Shown: piece after piece, positions 33,804 through 43,375 of the stretch
How the letters are laid out: every line of letters begins with the position of its first letter
Position numbering within the stretch: the first letter of the stretch is position 1
DNA from: CAMFTQ01 sp051881615
GTDB taxonomy: Bacteria; Bacillota; Clostridia; Oscillospirales; Acutalibacteraceae
Direction of reading: 5' to 3'
Length of the DNA stretch: 49,384 bases
NCBI GenBank assembly: GCA_051881615.1
Contig: JBJEQF010000020.1
Coordinates: 1-49,384, forward strand
Made by a program: the position numbers and the translations under genes
Notes under the pieces: model-generated
The model's input: only the letters and a program-made list of their open reading frames with translations
The model's database searches: none
Told to the model about the DNA's origin: nothing

Positions 33804-35015
33804 CTATATATTAAACCTTATTGCAGGGTCATACTGTGTGCCGTCAAACCAACATTCAAAGTGCAGATGTGCGCCGAAGGAATTACCCGAATTACCGATA
33901 TAGCCTATAATTTCGCCGGCCTTAACAGCTTCTCCCTCACTTACCGCTACAAGACTGCAATGTGCATAAAGTGTAGCAAAGCCGTTGCCGTGGTCTATCA
34001 TAATATAGTAGCCCCAGCCGCCGCCCCAGCTGTCATAACTGTTTGCAATCTGAACCGTGCCGTCAGCCGCCGCTACGATGGGACTGCCGTAGGCACTGCC
34101 GTTGCAGGCAATATCAAGTCCCTTGTGTCCTCTTGAATCGCCCCAGTATGAGGTGATTATATGACATTCGGGAGCAGGCCACGTGTATTTGGAAGCATCG
34201 CCCGACGCAGATGAAACCGTTGTGCCGTTTTGTGCAACGTACTGTGAGTGCCACTGCGACAGCTTTTCTGACAATGCGCTTTGCTCTTTTTCTGCCTCTT
34301 GCTTTTGCTTTTCAAGCCTTTCGGTTTCGCCCTTGAGCTTTGCTATTGTGCTGTCACATTCCTTCTGAAGCACCGCAAGCTCATCTCTTTGCTTGCTCAG
34401 CGTTTCCTTTGCTTTTTCTACCTCTGCCCTGTCAGACTTTACCTTATCACGCTTTTTGTTAATATCCGCAAGCGAAGCTTTCAGCTCATCTATAAGCTTT
34501 TTGTCCTGTCGGCTGAGTGACTTTATCAGATTTGCCTTGTCGATAAAGTCTGTAAAATCCTTTGCACAAAGCAAAAGCTCAAGCGTAGAGGCTTGTCCTG
34601 CCATATAGATTGTTTTGATTCTTGTTCTTAACAGCTCGTAGTCCTCTTCTATCTGCGCTTCAAGCCTTTTAACCTCGTCAGACAGCTTTTCAATTTCATC
34701 AGTGTAAAGCTCAATAGTTTTATTCTTTACGTCAATCTGCTCCTGAATTGAATCTATTTTCGCCTGCAGTGCGATCCTCAATTCTTCCTGCTGTGCAGTG
34801 TCCTGTCTTGCTTTGTCAAGCGCCTGATTTATCTCTATCTGTGCCGCTGTCAGCTCGTCACCCTTTTCACGCAGTGACTCTAAATCCTCATTGACAGCCG
34901 TCTGATCTGCCGTTTCTTCGTCCTGATTTTCAACGGCAAACGCACTTGATGAAAATGCAATCACCGCCGACAAGGCTATGCAGAGTGTGCAGTTTATAAT
35001 TCTTTTAATCTTCAC
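33804..35015 (-). CDS. secreted M23 peptidase with long coiled coil (EnvC/PcsB-like)
   Basis: A 403-residue exported protein. A signal peptide ends at about residue 27 (VIAFSSSAFA). Residues about 35-245 form a strongly charged coiled coil, as in EnvC, PcsB and CwlO-type proteins. The C-terminal M23 domain has the zinc motifs HKGLD near 300 and HLHFE near 390 plus YAH between them, so it looks catalytically competent as an endopeptidase cutting peptidoglycan cross-links. GTG 35015 is preferred to 35024 because AGAG is then correctly spaced. It follows the aminotransferase gene after 22 bases, probably in one operon. Confidence 0.88.
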   Translation of the reverse strand: MKIKRIINCTLCIALSAVIAFSSSAFAVENQDEETADQTAVNEDLESLREKGDELTAAQIEINQALDKARQDTAQQEELRIALQAKIDSIQEQIDVKNKTIELYTDEIEKLSDEVKRLEAQIEEDYELLRTRIKTIYMAGQASTLELLLCAKDFTDFIDKANLIKSLSRQDKKLIDELKASLADINKKRDKVKSDRAEVEKAKETLSKQRDELAVLQKECDSTIAKLKGETERLEKQKQEAEKEQSALSEKLSQWHSQYVAQNGTTVSSASGDASKYTWPAPECHIITSYWGDSRGHKGLDIACNGSAYGSPIVAAADGTVQIANSYDSWGGGWGYYIMIDHGNGFATLYAHCSLVAVSEGEAVKAGEIIGYIGNSGNSFGAHLHFECWFDGTQYDPAIRFNI

Positions 35016-35037
35016 GTCAATCACTCTTTGTCAAAAT

Positions 35038-36252
35038 TTATTTCATCTGCTCAAAGCATTTTTTGAACACTTCGATTACGTAATCCACATCATCATCGCT
35101 AAGCGTTGTGTTAAGCGGCAGCGTAAGCTGATTTTTGTGCATATCGTAAGCGTTGGGGTAATCTGCTATATCAAAGCCGAGCTTTTTGTATGCTGTGAGC
35201 ATCGGAAGCGGCTTATAATGCACGTTGCAGGCTACGCCGTTTTCTGCCATAAGGCTGTAGAATTGATTTCTGTACTCTGCGTCCTTACCTATAAAGCGGA
35301 CAAAATACAGATGGCCGCTGCTGCGGTGATTTTCGTCAGCGTGGCTTAACACCTCTACGGGGTAATCTTTAAGAGCATTATTATATTTGCCGATAATCTC
35401 GTGACGTCTGTCAATTATCTTTTCATATCTGTCAAGCTGAGATACTCCGAGTGCTGCTAAAACATCGGGCATATTACACTTGTAATTTGTATCAACTATA
35501 TCGTACTCCCACGATGAGCCATTATTCTTTGCAAGTGCGTCCTTAGTCTGACCGTGCAGTGAGTACAGCATATACTGCTTATACAAATCGTCATTATCTA
35601 TGAAATCTGCTTTTTTCCACACAGCCGCACCGCCCTCGGCAGTTGTTAAATTCTTTACAGCATGAAAGCTAAAGCAGGTAAAGTCGGCAATTTCGCCCGA
35701 TTTTTTGCCGTTTCTGACAGCACCGAGCGAATGTGCGCCGTCAGCCATAACGATTATTCTGCCAAAGCGTTCCTGAATTTCGTTTGTCGGTCTGAACAGC
35801 TGTTTTTTATTTTCAACAGCCCCATAAACTCTGTCATAGTCGCAGATTATTCCTGCTATATCAACAGGGATAATAACCTTTGTCTTTTCTGTTATTGCAG
35901 CTTCCATTTTGTCATAGTCCATTTCAAAGCTGTCCTTGGCACAATCAATGATAACAGGAGTTGCTCCCACGTGACAGACAACAGAGGCAGTCGCCGTATA
36001 TGTGTAGGACGGAACAATAACCTCGTCGCCCTCGCCCACACCTAAAATACGCAGCGTCATTTCTGCGCTTGTCGTCTGTGAAGAAAGACAGGCGGCACCG
36101 CCGCAGTTGCAGAAGTCTTTGATTTTTTGCTCTAACAGCTTTGTTTTCGGTCCTGTCGTAATCCAGCCTGACCTTAAAACCTCAACAACCGAGTCGATTT
36201 CTGCCTGTGTAATATCCGGCGGAGAAAACGGAATTTTTCTTTTTTCTTCCAT
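35038..36252 (-). CDS. DegT/DnrJ/EryC1/StrS-family sugar aminotransferase (ArnB/PseC-like)
   Basis: A 404-residue PLP enzyme of fold type I. The motif GGAACLSSQTTSAEMTLRIL binds the PLP phosphate; DGAHSLGAVRNGKKSG near 175 holds the aspartate that pairs with the PLP nitrogen; SFHAVKNLTTAEGGAAVW contains the Schiff-base lysine near residue 200; and VHYKPLPMLTAYKKLGF near 340 is a substrate-loop signature. These enzymes aminate nucleotide-linked 4-keto sugars. No dehydratase partner is in the window. It has its own promoter and is followed closely by the M23 gene, suggesting an envelope role. Confidence 0.88.
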   Translation of the reverse strand: MEEKRKIPFSPPDITQAEIDSVVEVLRSGWITTGPKTKLLEQKIKDFCNCGGAACLSSQTTSAEMTLRILGVGEGDEVIVPSYTYTATASVVCHVGATPVIIDCAKDSFEMDYDKMEAAITEKTKVIIPVDIAGIICDYDRVYGAVENKKQLFRPTNEIQERFGRIIVMADGAHSLGAVRNGKKSGEIADFTCFSFHAVKNLTTAEGGAAVWKKADFIDNDDLYKQYMLYSLHGQTKDALAKNNGSSWEYDIVDTNYKCNMPDVLAALGVSQLDRYEKIIDRRHEIIGKYNNALKDYPVEVLSHADENHRSSGHLYFVRFIGKDAEYRNQFYSLMAENGVACNVHYKPLPMLTAYKKLGFDIADYPNAYDMHKNQLTLPLNTTLSDDDVDYVIEVFKKCFEQMK

Positions 36253-36306
36253 TACTTAGCACTTCCTTACGGTAATAGTTGCTGTAATTTTTTAACATAT
36301 CAATTT

Positions 36307-36335
36307 ATTATACTACCTTACGCTGATAATGTAAA
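36307..36335 (-). promoter_or_regulatory. promoter of the aminotransferase-M23 unit
   Basis: On the minus strand TTTACA (36335-36330), 17 bases, TATAAT (36312-36307). Confidence 0.7.
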
Positions 36336-36377
36336 GCGTTTGATATATTTTTGATAAAAATTGCTGAAAAATCACCG

Positions 36378-36421
36378 AAAAAATAAATCAACCGCACAAT
36401 TTGCAAAACTCAATCGTGCGG
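36378..36421 (-). terminator. terminator of spoIIID
   Basis: CCGCAC (36392-36397) and GTGCGG (36416-36421) pair, followed on the minus strand by TTGATTTATTTTTTC. It starts 8 bases after the gene. Confidence 0.65.
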
Positions 36422-36428
36422 ATAGTTT

Positions 36429-36695
36429 TTATTTATTCTCGCTCTTTCTTTTCATAATATATTTGTTTTTTGTCGCTATTCCGCCCCTTATGTGGCGCTG
36501 TGCCTTGTTTATTTCAAGTATCTTTTTAACCTCTCTGTATAAGACGGGATTGACGCTTTTGAGCCGCTGGCTCACGTCCTTATGCACAGTGCTTTTGCTT
36601 ATGCCGAATTTTTTGGCTGTACCTCTGACTGTTTCTTTATTTTCTATTATGTATTCGCCAAGCTCTATTGCACGTTCTTCGACTATGCCTTTCAC
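36429..36695 (-). CDS. spoIIID: sporulation transcriptional regulator SpoIIID
   Basis: SpoIIID is a small DNA-binding protein made in the mother cell under sigma-E that activates and represses many sporulation genes. The 88-residue product has the conserved helix-turn-helix ETVRGTAKKFGISKSTVHKD (residues about 21-40), followed by VNPVLYREVKKILEINKAQRHIRGG and a basic tail, near-identical in layout to the Bacillus protein. The GTG start has GGAGGGG upstream. It indicates that the organism can sporulate or descends from a spore former. Confidence 0.95.
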   Translation of the reverse strand: MKGIVEERAIELGEYIIENKETVRGTAKKFGISKSTVHKDVSQRLKSVNPVLYREVKKILEINKAQRHIRGGIATKNKYIMKRKSENK

Positions 36696-36878
36696 AATAA
36701 CCCCTCCATAGCTGTTTGTAAATCTATATGCCGCTTGGTCGGTCAGTATTCAACAGCTTTGAAAGAACAGTGCAAACTATCGGCAGAAGTCCCGACAACG
36801 GTGATTACAGGCACTTTTTGTAATTTGTATAAATCTCATAATTTTTTGCTGAATACAAAGAGAATATTGTTCATCATA

Positions 36879-36907
36879 TTGACTTTTTGTCCATTCAATG
36901 TTAATAT
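36879..36907 (+). promoter_or_regulatory. promoter of transglutaminase-dockerin gene 1
   Basis: TTGACT (36879-36884), 17 bases, TAATAT (36902-36907). The 45-bp block 36863-36907 matches 39762-39806 in front of the paralogue at 34 of 45 positions, including AATATTGTT upstream of the -35 box. Confidence 0.72.
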
Positions 36908-36970
36908 TTTCAGAGTAGAGGTAAGAATGTTTTTCCGATATTAAATACATTTCAGTACGGAGGTTTTATT

Positions 36971-39591
36971 ATGAATATCCGGCATATAAAAAAATCAGCC
37001 GCCCTTTTACTGTCTTTTCTGATATTGTTATCCTGTACCCTCACAGGAGCTTATGCACAGGAAAGCATCACAGTTCCCGAGAGTGCAATATACTCACAGC
37101 AATACCCCGACGCTTACAAAGCTATAGTAATGGGCATTGAAAATATGCAGACAGAAATTAATTTAGCAAATGCAAACGTACCGAATAAAAGCATAGACGG
37201 TCAAGCTCTGATTTCTTATATTTATCAGGAGGTTCTCGACGAAAATCCGCAGCTTTTTTATGTTGATATCTCACAGGGCTACTCCTACAGCGTCAACTAT
37301 AAGAATGTGACAAAGCTGCACCTGTCATATACAACAGACAACGCTGCGATTGACGAAATGAAGCGGGAATTCGAGTCGTTATCTCAAAAATATTTATCAC
37401 TTATAAGCGACGAAATGACCGACTTCGAAAAAGCTCTTGTTATTCACGACGCAATCGTCTTAAACTGCGAATATGATGAAACGCTGGGCAAGGCTGAGAA
37501 TGCTTTTAACGCTTACGGAGTTTTCAGCAACGGCGTTGCAGTGTGTCAGGGATATTCTTATGCGTACAAGTATCTGCTTGAAAGGCTCGGCATTGAATGT
37601 CACATTGTGTCAAGCATATCAATGAAACACGCATGGAACATAGTTAAGATAGACAACGACTATTACCATGTTGACGTAACGTGGGACGATCCGGTCCACG
37701 ATAAGCTGGGCAGAGTTGAGCACACCTATTTTCTTCTGAGCGACGAAGAGATACAATCGGGCAACAAGCCACACACAGGCTACGGCAGCAGTCACCCTGC
37801 CACAAACGACAGATTTGACAGCTATTTTTGGAAAAACGTTTCAAGTGCGTTTAATTACAGTAACGGCGATTGGTATTACACAGATACGTACGGCAATATA
37901 TATAAGGGCACTACCGAGAATATGCAGGAAACCGTTCTGCTGACCGTAACCGACAAATGGTATGTAGGAAGCTCAGGCAGATATTATACAGATAAATTCA
38001 CAAAAACTGCACTGCACAACGGATATTTGTACTATAACACACCCGATTATGTGAAAAGGATAAGTCTGCAAAACAGTCAGGAAGTACAAATTGTATATAC
38101 AAACACCGATAATTCGGCTCATTTATTTGCAATAACAAAAAAGCTTGACGATGTGATGTACACATCTCTTTTGTCGGACTACAACGGCTATGATAATGTG
38201 ATAATCTTGTACGATTTATCAAAAGAAGAACCGCAGCCGTCTGTGGAAGCAACTTCAGAACCTACATCTACCCCTGACGAGCCGACTACAGCAGTACCTG
38301 AGGCTACTCCCGAAGAGCCGACAACAACTGCCCCTGTTACAGAGCCTACAGAACCGACCACGACCGCTCCTGTAACAGAGCCAACCGAACCTACCACGAC
38401 CGCACCTGTTACAGAGCCAACAGAACCTGCTACAACTGCTCCAGTTACAAAACCGACAGAACCGACTACAACCGCACCTGTTACAGAGCCAACCGAACCT
38501 ACCACGACCGCACCTGTTACAGAGCCAACCGAACCTACCACGACCGCACCTGTTACAGAGCCAACCGAACCTACCACGACCGCTCCTGTTACAGAGCCTA
38601 CAGAACCGACTACAACCGCACCTGTAACAGAGCCAACCGAACCTACCACGACCGCACCTGTTACAGAGCCAACCGAACCTACCACGACCGCACCTGTTAC
38701 AGAGCCAACCGAACCTANNNNNNNNNNNNNNNNNNNNNNNNNNNNNNNNNNNNNNNNNNNNNNNNNNNNNNNNNNNNNNNNNNNNNNNNNNNNNNNNNNN
38801 NNNNNNNNNNNNNNNNNACAGAGCCAACCGAACCTACCACGACCGCACCTGTTACAGAGCCAACCGAACCTACCACGACCGTTCCTGTTATAAAACCTAC
38901 CGAACCTACCACGACCGTTCCTGTTACAAAACCGACAGAACCCACAACAGTTGCTCCTGCAACAGACCCGACTACAGACGTACCGACTACAGAGCCGACA
39001 ACGGCTGTTCCGACTACAGAGCCGACAACGGAGCATCAGCCTACAGTTTTAACCGACAAGGATACAAGCGTTTCTGTTGAGGGCGATTTTTCACAGGGCG
39101 TACAGCTTTATGTTAAAAGGTCAGAAACAGCTGTGCAAAACGCAGTGGCTGTTTACGACATTACACTGCAAAAGAACGGAGTTGACTTACAGCCTGACGG
39201 AAAGGTAAAAATTAAATTACCCGTACCGGCTGACATTGACGGCGGCAAATGCAGGGTGTACTTCATTGACGGCGACGGTAAAACCGATATGAACGCAGTT
39301 TTCGTTGACGGCTTGCTCGTTCTTGAGGCAGAGAATTTCAACACCTGCACCTGTGCCGTTGTAAACACAGAAGCTCCTGCAAATATTCTCGGTGACGTTG
39401 ACGGCGACGGCAAAATCAAAATAAACGATGTCACAATGATTCAGAGGTCAGCCGCCTATATCGTTACACTTTCAGACGAACAGTCAATATCTGCCGATGT
39501 AAACAAGGACGGCAGGGTTAACGTAAATGATGCGACAGCTATTCAGAAGTATATTGCAGGTATAGGCACAGGCTTTGATATCGGCATATAA
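36971..39591 (+). CDS. secreted transglutaminase-like protein with long TEP linker and dockerin (1)
   Basis: An exported modular protein, about 821 residues if the gap is merged. Residues 1-30 are a signal peptide (LLSFLILLSCTLTGAYA). The transglutaminase-like core has the catalytic triad: Cys in VAVCQGYSYAY near 195, His in KHAWNIVKI near 218 and Asp in HVDVTWDDP near 230. A beta-rich domain follows (about 275-415), then a TEPTTTAPV-repeat linker, a beta domain (about 645-740) and a type I dockerin (DVDGDGKIKINDVTMIQ, DVNKDGRVNVNDATAIQ). Bases 38718-38817 are N with 55-bp overlapping flanks; merging restores one frame. Substrate may be a surface protein or peptidoglycan peptide. Confidence 0.88.
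38718..38817. other. assembly gap (100 N) in the TEP-repeat linker
   Basis: The last 55 bases before (38663-38717) equal the first 55 after (38818-38872), inside 36-bp repeats. The repeat number may be under-counted. Confidence 0.95.
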
Positions 39592-39624
39592 ATGTGTTTT
39601 ATTTTCAATTAAAGCTTAATTTTC

Positions 39625-39658
39625 GGCAAGGACGGCAGACAGCCGCCCTTGCTTTTTT
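39625..39658 (+). terminator. terminator of transglutaminase-dockerin gene 1
   Basis: GCAAGG with inner CGGC (from 39626) pairs with GCCG and CCTTGC (ending 39652), followed by six T. The remaining 39659-39761 is AT-rich, with no gene. Confidence 0.88.
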
Positions 39659-39777
39659 GCACATATTTATAGCCTTCATTTATTCACCTAAAGTCATAAA
39701 TGTCATATTTATTTAACATATTATATACTAATACCATATTTTTTTAGTTAAAATCGGGGGTAATATTGTTTATAATA

Positions 39778-39806
39778 TTGACAATTTGTTAAAATTAAGT
39801 TAATAT
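39778..39806 (+). promoter_or_regulatory. promoter of transglutaminase-dockerin gene 2
   Basis: A perfect TTGACA (39778-39783), 17 bases, TAATAT (39801-39806), within the 45-bp block shared with the promoter at 36863-36907. Confidence 0.78.
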
Positions 39807-39910
39807 ATAGTTGGATAGAACTCAAAATTCAGCAACTCACATTCATCTTTTATGAATTTAGTACACGATATTTTCTTGATTTTGAATTTCCTCGTAAAAG
39901 GAGGGTTATT

Positions 39911-41473
39911 ATGAAAGCTTATTATATCAAAAAAGCGGCAGCACTGTTGCTTGCTTTTCTGCTTATATCTGCCTGCTCCGTTGCAGGCGTTTCTGCAAAG
40001 GAAGCTGCAGAAGCTCCGACAGGCGCTAATTATTCACAGCAATATCCAAAGGCATATGATGCAATAGTCAGGGGAATTGAAAACTTAGAAACGGAAATTG
40101 ATTTGACAGAAGCAAGAATTCCTGTTGAAAACACAAACGAAAAATCAATTGTTTCTTATATTTTCAAGGATGTTATTGACGAAAACCCGCAGTTTTTCTA
40201 TATAAATAAGTCGTACAGCTATAAGCACAACTATTCTGTAATCAAGAGCCTCACTGTATCCTACACAGCAGATAATGAGTCATTAAATAAAATGCGCAGT
40301 GATTTTGAAGAAGCGTCACAAAGGTTTCTTTCTCTTGTAAGTGATGAAATGACCGATTACGAAAAAGCGCTTGTGCTTCACGACGCTGTTGCGATAAACT
40401 GTGAATATGACGAGGCTGATACTATCGGCGTCAATACGTACAACGCTTACGGCGTATTGTGCGACGGCAAGGCTGTTTGTCAGGGCTATGCTTATGCGTA
40501 CAAATATCTGCTTGACAAAATTGGAATTGAAAATCATATTGTATCAAGCAAGATAATGAAACACGCTTGGAATATCGTTAAAATAGGCGACAGCTTTTAC
40601 CACGTAGATTTAACAATGGATGACCCTATTCACGATAAAATCGGCAGAGCAGACCATAAATATTTCCTTTTGAGTGATGAATATATTCAGAACAACAGCG
40701 AAAAGGGATTTGTTAAGCACGTCGGCTATTCTTCCGATTACAAAGCCACAAGTAAAGATTTCGACAATTATTTCTGGAAAAATGTTTCAGGTGCTTTTAA
40801 TTACAGCGACGGTTATTGGTATTACTCCGATACGAACGGCAATATTTATAAAGGCACAAGCGGCAATATGCAGGAAACGGTTCTGGCTACTGTAACAGAT
40901 AATTGGAGTCTGGGCAATACGGCAAAAGTATTTCCCAATAAATATGTTCAGACCGTCCTCGACGGCGGCTATTTGTACTACAATACCCCCGACAAGCTTT
41001 ACAGGGTAAATTTGCAGGACAATTCGGATTCACAGGTTATTTATACCAACACATCAGACACAGAGCATTTTTTCGGTATTGCAAAAAAGCTTGACAATGT
41101 AATGTATACCTCTTATGTGTCTGACTATAACAGCACCGACAACTCGGTAAGGCTTTTTGAAGTGCAGACAGAAGATACACTGCCCTCACATCAGTCATCC
41201 GTTTTTGAAACAGTACCGACAATAGAGAAAAATGAGTCGGATACAAGCCTTGATGATACTGAACTTTCTCTCGGTGATATTAACGGCGACGGTAAAATAA
41301 ACATCAAGGACGCAACAAGTATACAGATGCAGCTTGCAGCTCTTATCAGTCTTGACAACGCTCAGATGAAGGCTGCCGATGTTACGGGTGACGGCAATGT
41401 AAAAATCAATGACGCAACAAATATTCAGAAGTTTGTTGCCGGACTTATAACTGAATTTGCAAGCAAGGGATAA
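39911..41473 (+). CDS. secreted transglutaminase-like protein with dockerin (2), paralogue without linker
   Basis: A 520-residue paralogue of the preceding gene, collinear through the signal peptide, the triad segment (KAVCQGYAYAY, KHAWNIVKI, HVDLTMDDP) and the beta-rich domain. It then goes to a C-terminal dockerin (DINGDGKINIKDATSIQ and DVTGDGNVKINDATNIQ) without the TEP linker or extra beta domain. The usual Trp after the Asp is Met here. ISAC in the N-terminal hydrophobic segment could also act as a lipobox, so membrane anchoring as a lipoprotein is possible, though a VSA-K signal peptidase I site follows. GGAGG precedes the ATG. Probably a tandem duplication with later domain change. Confidence 0.87.
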   Translation: MKAYYIKKAAALLLAFLLISACSVAGVSAKEAAEAPTGANYSQQYPKAYDAIVRGIENLETEIDLTEARIPVENTNEKSIVSYIFKDVIDENPQFFYINKSYSYKHNYSVIKSLTVSYTADNESLNKMRSDFEEASQRFLSLVSDEMTDYEKALVLHDAVAINCEYDEADTIGVNTYNAYGVLCDGKAVCQGYAYAYKYLLDKIGIENHIVSSKIMKHAWNIVKIGDSFYHVDLTMDDPIHDKIGRADHKYFLLSDEYIQNNSEKGFVKHVGYSSDYKATSKDFDNYFWKNVSGAFNYSDGYWYYSDTNGNIYKGTSGNMQETVLATVTDNWSLGNTAKVFPNKYVQTVLDGGYLYYNTPDKLYRVNLQDNSDSQVIYTNTSDTEHFFGIAKKLDNVMYTSYVSDYNSTDNSVRLFEVQTEDTLPSHQSSVFETVPTIEKNESDTSLDDTELSLGDINGDGKINIKDATSIQMQLAALISLDNAQMKAADVTGDGNVKINDATNIQKFVAGLITEFASKG

Positions 41474-41489
41474 GAAAGGAAGAAAGATT

Positions 41490-42005
41490 TTGCAAAGCCC
41501 TCTCCCCTTAGAAATTGAAAGAAAATACCTGATACGCTATCCCGACATCAAGCAAATGGAGCAAATGAAGGGATACAACAAAACAGAAATTGCGCAGACA
41601 TACATTGAGTATGAAAAGGACGGCTTGCCCGGCAGAATAAGAAAACGCGGCATAAATGGCGAGTACAAATATACGCTGACGTGCAAGGGAGATTTAACCT
41701 CTGTTACAAGGATAGAGATAGAAAAAGAAATCTCAGAGGACGAGTACGAAAGCCTTTTAAAAACTGCGAAAAAAGGCTTTAACACAGTTTACAAGGAACG
41801 TCACTGCTTTGAGTACAGCGGTCTTTTGTACGAAATTGACGTATATCCCTTTTGGAGCGACAGAGCAATTATGGAGGCGGAGGTTCAAAGTGAGGATACA
41901 CAAATACCCGTACCCCCCTGCATAAGCATAATAAAGGAAGTCACAGACGATAAGCGTTACAGAAATTCGGCACTTGCAAGACAGATCTTTTCAGAACCCA
42001 TCTGA
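41490..42005 (+). CDS. CYTH-domain protein (triphosphate tunnel metalloenzyme-like)
   Basis: A 171-residue soluble protein with the signature EIERKYLI near residue 8 and the alternating basic and acidic strands of the eight-stranded CYTH tunnel (RIRKRG near 48, YKYTLTCKG near 58, RIEIEKEIS near 72, YEIDVYPFW near 112, MEAEVQSED near 126). The family includes adenylate cyclase 2, thiamine triphosphatase and inorganic triphosphatases. TTG 41490 has AAGGAAG 7 bases upstream; the frame before it overlaps the preceding dockerin gene. Substrate unknown. Confidence 0.82.
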   Translation: MQSPLPLEIERKYLIRYPDIKQMEQMKGYNKTEIAQTYIEYEKDGLPGRIRKRGINGEYKYTLTCKGDLTSVTRIEIEKEISEDEYESLLKTAKKGFNTVYKERHCFEYSGLLYEIDVYPFWSDRAIMEAEVQSEDTQIPVPPCISIIKEVTDDKRYRNSALARQIFSEPI

Positions 42006-42019
42006 CCCGATAAAAATCA

Positions 42020-42048
42020 TTGACAAATTTCCTGTTTGCGCATAAGAT
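42020..42048 (+). promoter_or_regulatory. promoter of the SOD-SDR-cohesin operon
   Basis: A perfect TTGACA (42020-42025), 17 bases, TAAGAT (42043-42048). Transcription would begin only about 10 bases before the ATG at 42064, a very short leader. Confidence 0.7.
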
Positions 42049-42063
42049 ATATCGGGTGATTTT

Positions 42064-42624
42064 ATGAACGGACATTCAAACGAAAACTGCCGCAAAGACT
42101 TATCTTGCGGCAGTAATTTTGTGAGTACTCCGCCGTCAAATGCAATAAGCCTTGCAAACGCAATCCGACACAAAACGCCCGATGCAAAGGCTGTAATAAA
42201 GGGTGGCAACGGCTTTGAAGATATTTGCGGTACTGTTCTTTTTTATCAGCAAAAATGCTCAGTTTTTGTAGTTGCAGATATTCATAAGCTGCCAAAATCA
42301 GACACATACAAAAGAATATTTGCCTTTCACATTCACAGTGGAGAAAGCTGTACGGGCAACAGCGAAAATGAATTTGCAAATGCTAAATCACACTACAACC
42401 CCGACAACAAAAAGCACCCTTATCACAGGGGCGATTTACCTCCGCTTTTTGAAAATGACGGAAAAGCCTTCTCGGCATTTCTTACAGACAGATTTACGGT
42501 AAAAGAAATAGTCGGCAGGACGGTTATAATTCACAGCAGCCCTGATGACTTTACAACACAGCCGTCAGGCAATTCAGGCAAAATGATAGCCTGCGGAGAA
42601 ATAAAAAGCTTGATGAAATACTAA
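42064..42624 (+). CDS. Cu/Zn superoxide dismutase-like protein, no signal peptide
   Basis: A 186-residue protein with the SodC fold signature. Copper and zinc ligands are all present: FAFHIHSG (His44, His46 equivalents), SHYNP (bridging His), KKHPYHRGD (two His and the Asp for zinc) and VIIH (His120 equivalent). The cysteines in ESC and IACG could form the conserved disulfide. The catalytic-channel Arg of GSR is replaced by Lys (GNSGKMIACG). There is no export signal, unusual because bacterial SodC is normally periplasmic or lipoprotein. It opens an operon with an SDR and a cohesin protein. Activity is uncertain. Confidence 0.8.
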   Translation: MNGHSNENCRKDLSCGSNFVSTPPSNAISLANAIRHKTPDAKAVIKGGNGFEDICGTVLFYQQKCSVFVVADIHKLPKSDTYKRIFAFHIHSGESCTGNSENEFANAKSHYNPDNKKHPYHRGDLPPLFENDGKAFSAFLTDRFTVKEIVGRTVIIHSSPDDFTTQPSGNSGKMIACGEIKSLMKY

Positions 42625-42640
42625 AACGATTGGTGAGAAT

Positions 42641-43375
42641 ATGAAAACAGTAATTATTACGGGAGCGTCACGAGGAATAGGCAGTGCCGCCGCCATAGCC
42701 TTTGCAAAGCAAGGGTACAGCATTGTGCTTAACTACAACAACAGCAAAGAAAAGGCTCTCGCTCTTGCAAAAACAATACGTGACAGCTATAGCGTTGATG
42801 TATTGGCGGTAAAAGCCGATGTTGCAAGCTCGGCACAGGTAAATGAAATGACAGAAAAAGCACTGGAGCAGTTCGGCAGTATCGACATTCTTGTAAACAA
42901 TGCAGGTATTGCACAGCAAAAGCTGTTTACGGATATAACGGACGAGGACTGGAGAAGAATGCTCGACATTAACCTTACAGGTGTATTCAACTGCTGTCGC
43001 AGTGTACTGCCGGTTATGATAAGAAATCACAGCGGAGCGATAGTAAACATCAGCTCGATGTGGGGACAGACGGGCGGCTCGTGCGAGGTTCATTACAGTG
43101 CCGCAAAAGCAGGAATTATCGGACTTACAAAGGCGCTTGCAAAAGAGGTCGGTCCGTCGGGAATTCGTGTAAACTGCGTTGCTCCCGGAGTAGTTATGAC
43201 AGATATGATGAACGGCTTTGATGATGAAACGGTAAAAGAGCTTAAGGAGGACACACCGCTTAACACTCTCGGCACACCGAAAAATATAGCAGACGCCATA
43301 GCCTTTCTTTGCAGTGACAAAGCGTCGTTTATAACAGGTCAGGTGCTTTCTGTAAACGGCGGTATGGTAATATGA
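42641..43375 (+). CDS. short-chain dehydrogenase/reductase (FabG-like)
   Basis: A 244-residue classical SDR. The NAD(P) motif TGASRGIGSAAAIAF is at residues 7-21, NNAG near 85, the catalytic Ser in NISSMWGQTGG near 140, and YSAAKAGIIGLTKALA near 152 with the catalytic Tyr and Lys; the C-terminus SFITGQVLSVNGGMVI matches 3-oxoacyl-ACP reductases. No other fatty-acid genes are nearby, so the acyl-carrier substrate is only one possibility. It starts 16 bases after the SOD-like gene and overlaps the cohesin gene by 4 bp (ATGA). Confidence 0.9.
   Translation: MKTVIITGASRGIGSAAAIAFAKQGYSIVLNYNNSKEKALALAKTIRDSYSVDVLAVKADVASSAQVNEMTEKALEQFGSIDILVNNAGIAQQKLFTDITDEDWRRMLDINLTGVFNCCRSVLPVMIRNHSGAIVNISSMWGQTGGSCEVHYSAAKAGIIGLTKALAKEVGPSGIRVNCVAPGVVMTDMMNGFDDETVKELKEDTPLNTLGTPKNIADAIAFLCSDKASFITGQVLSVNGGMVI

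Noticed and set aside
38188..39036. Minus-strand Cys/Arg/Gly-rich repeat frames
   Set aside because: Mirror readings of the TEPTTTAPV linker of the transglutaminase-dockerin gene.
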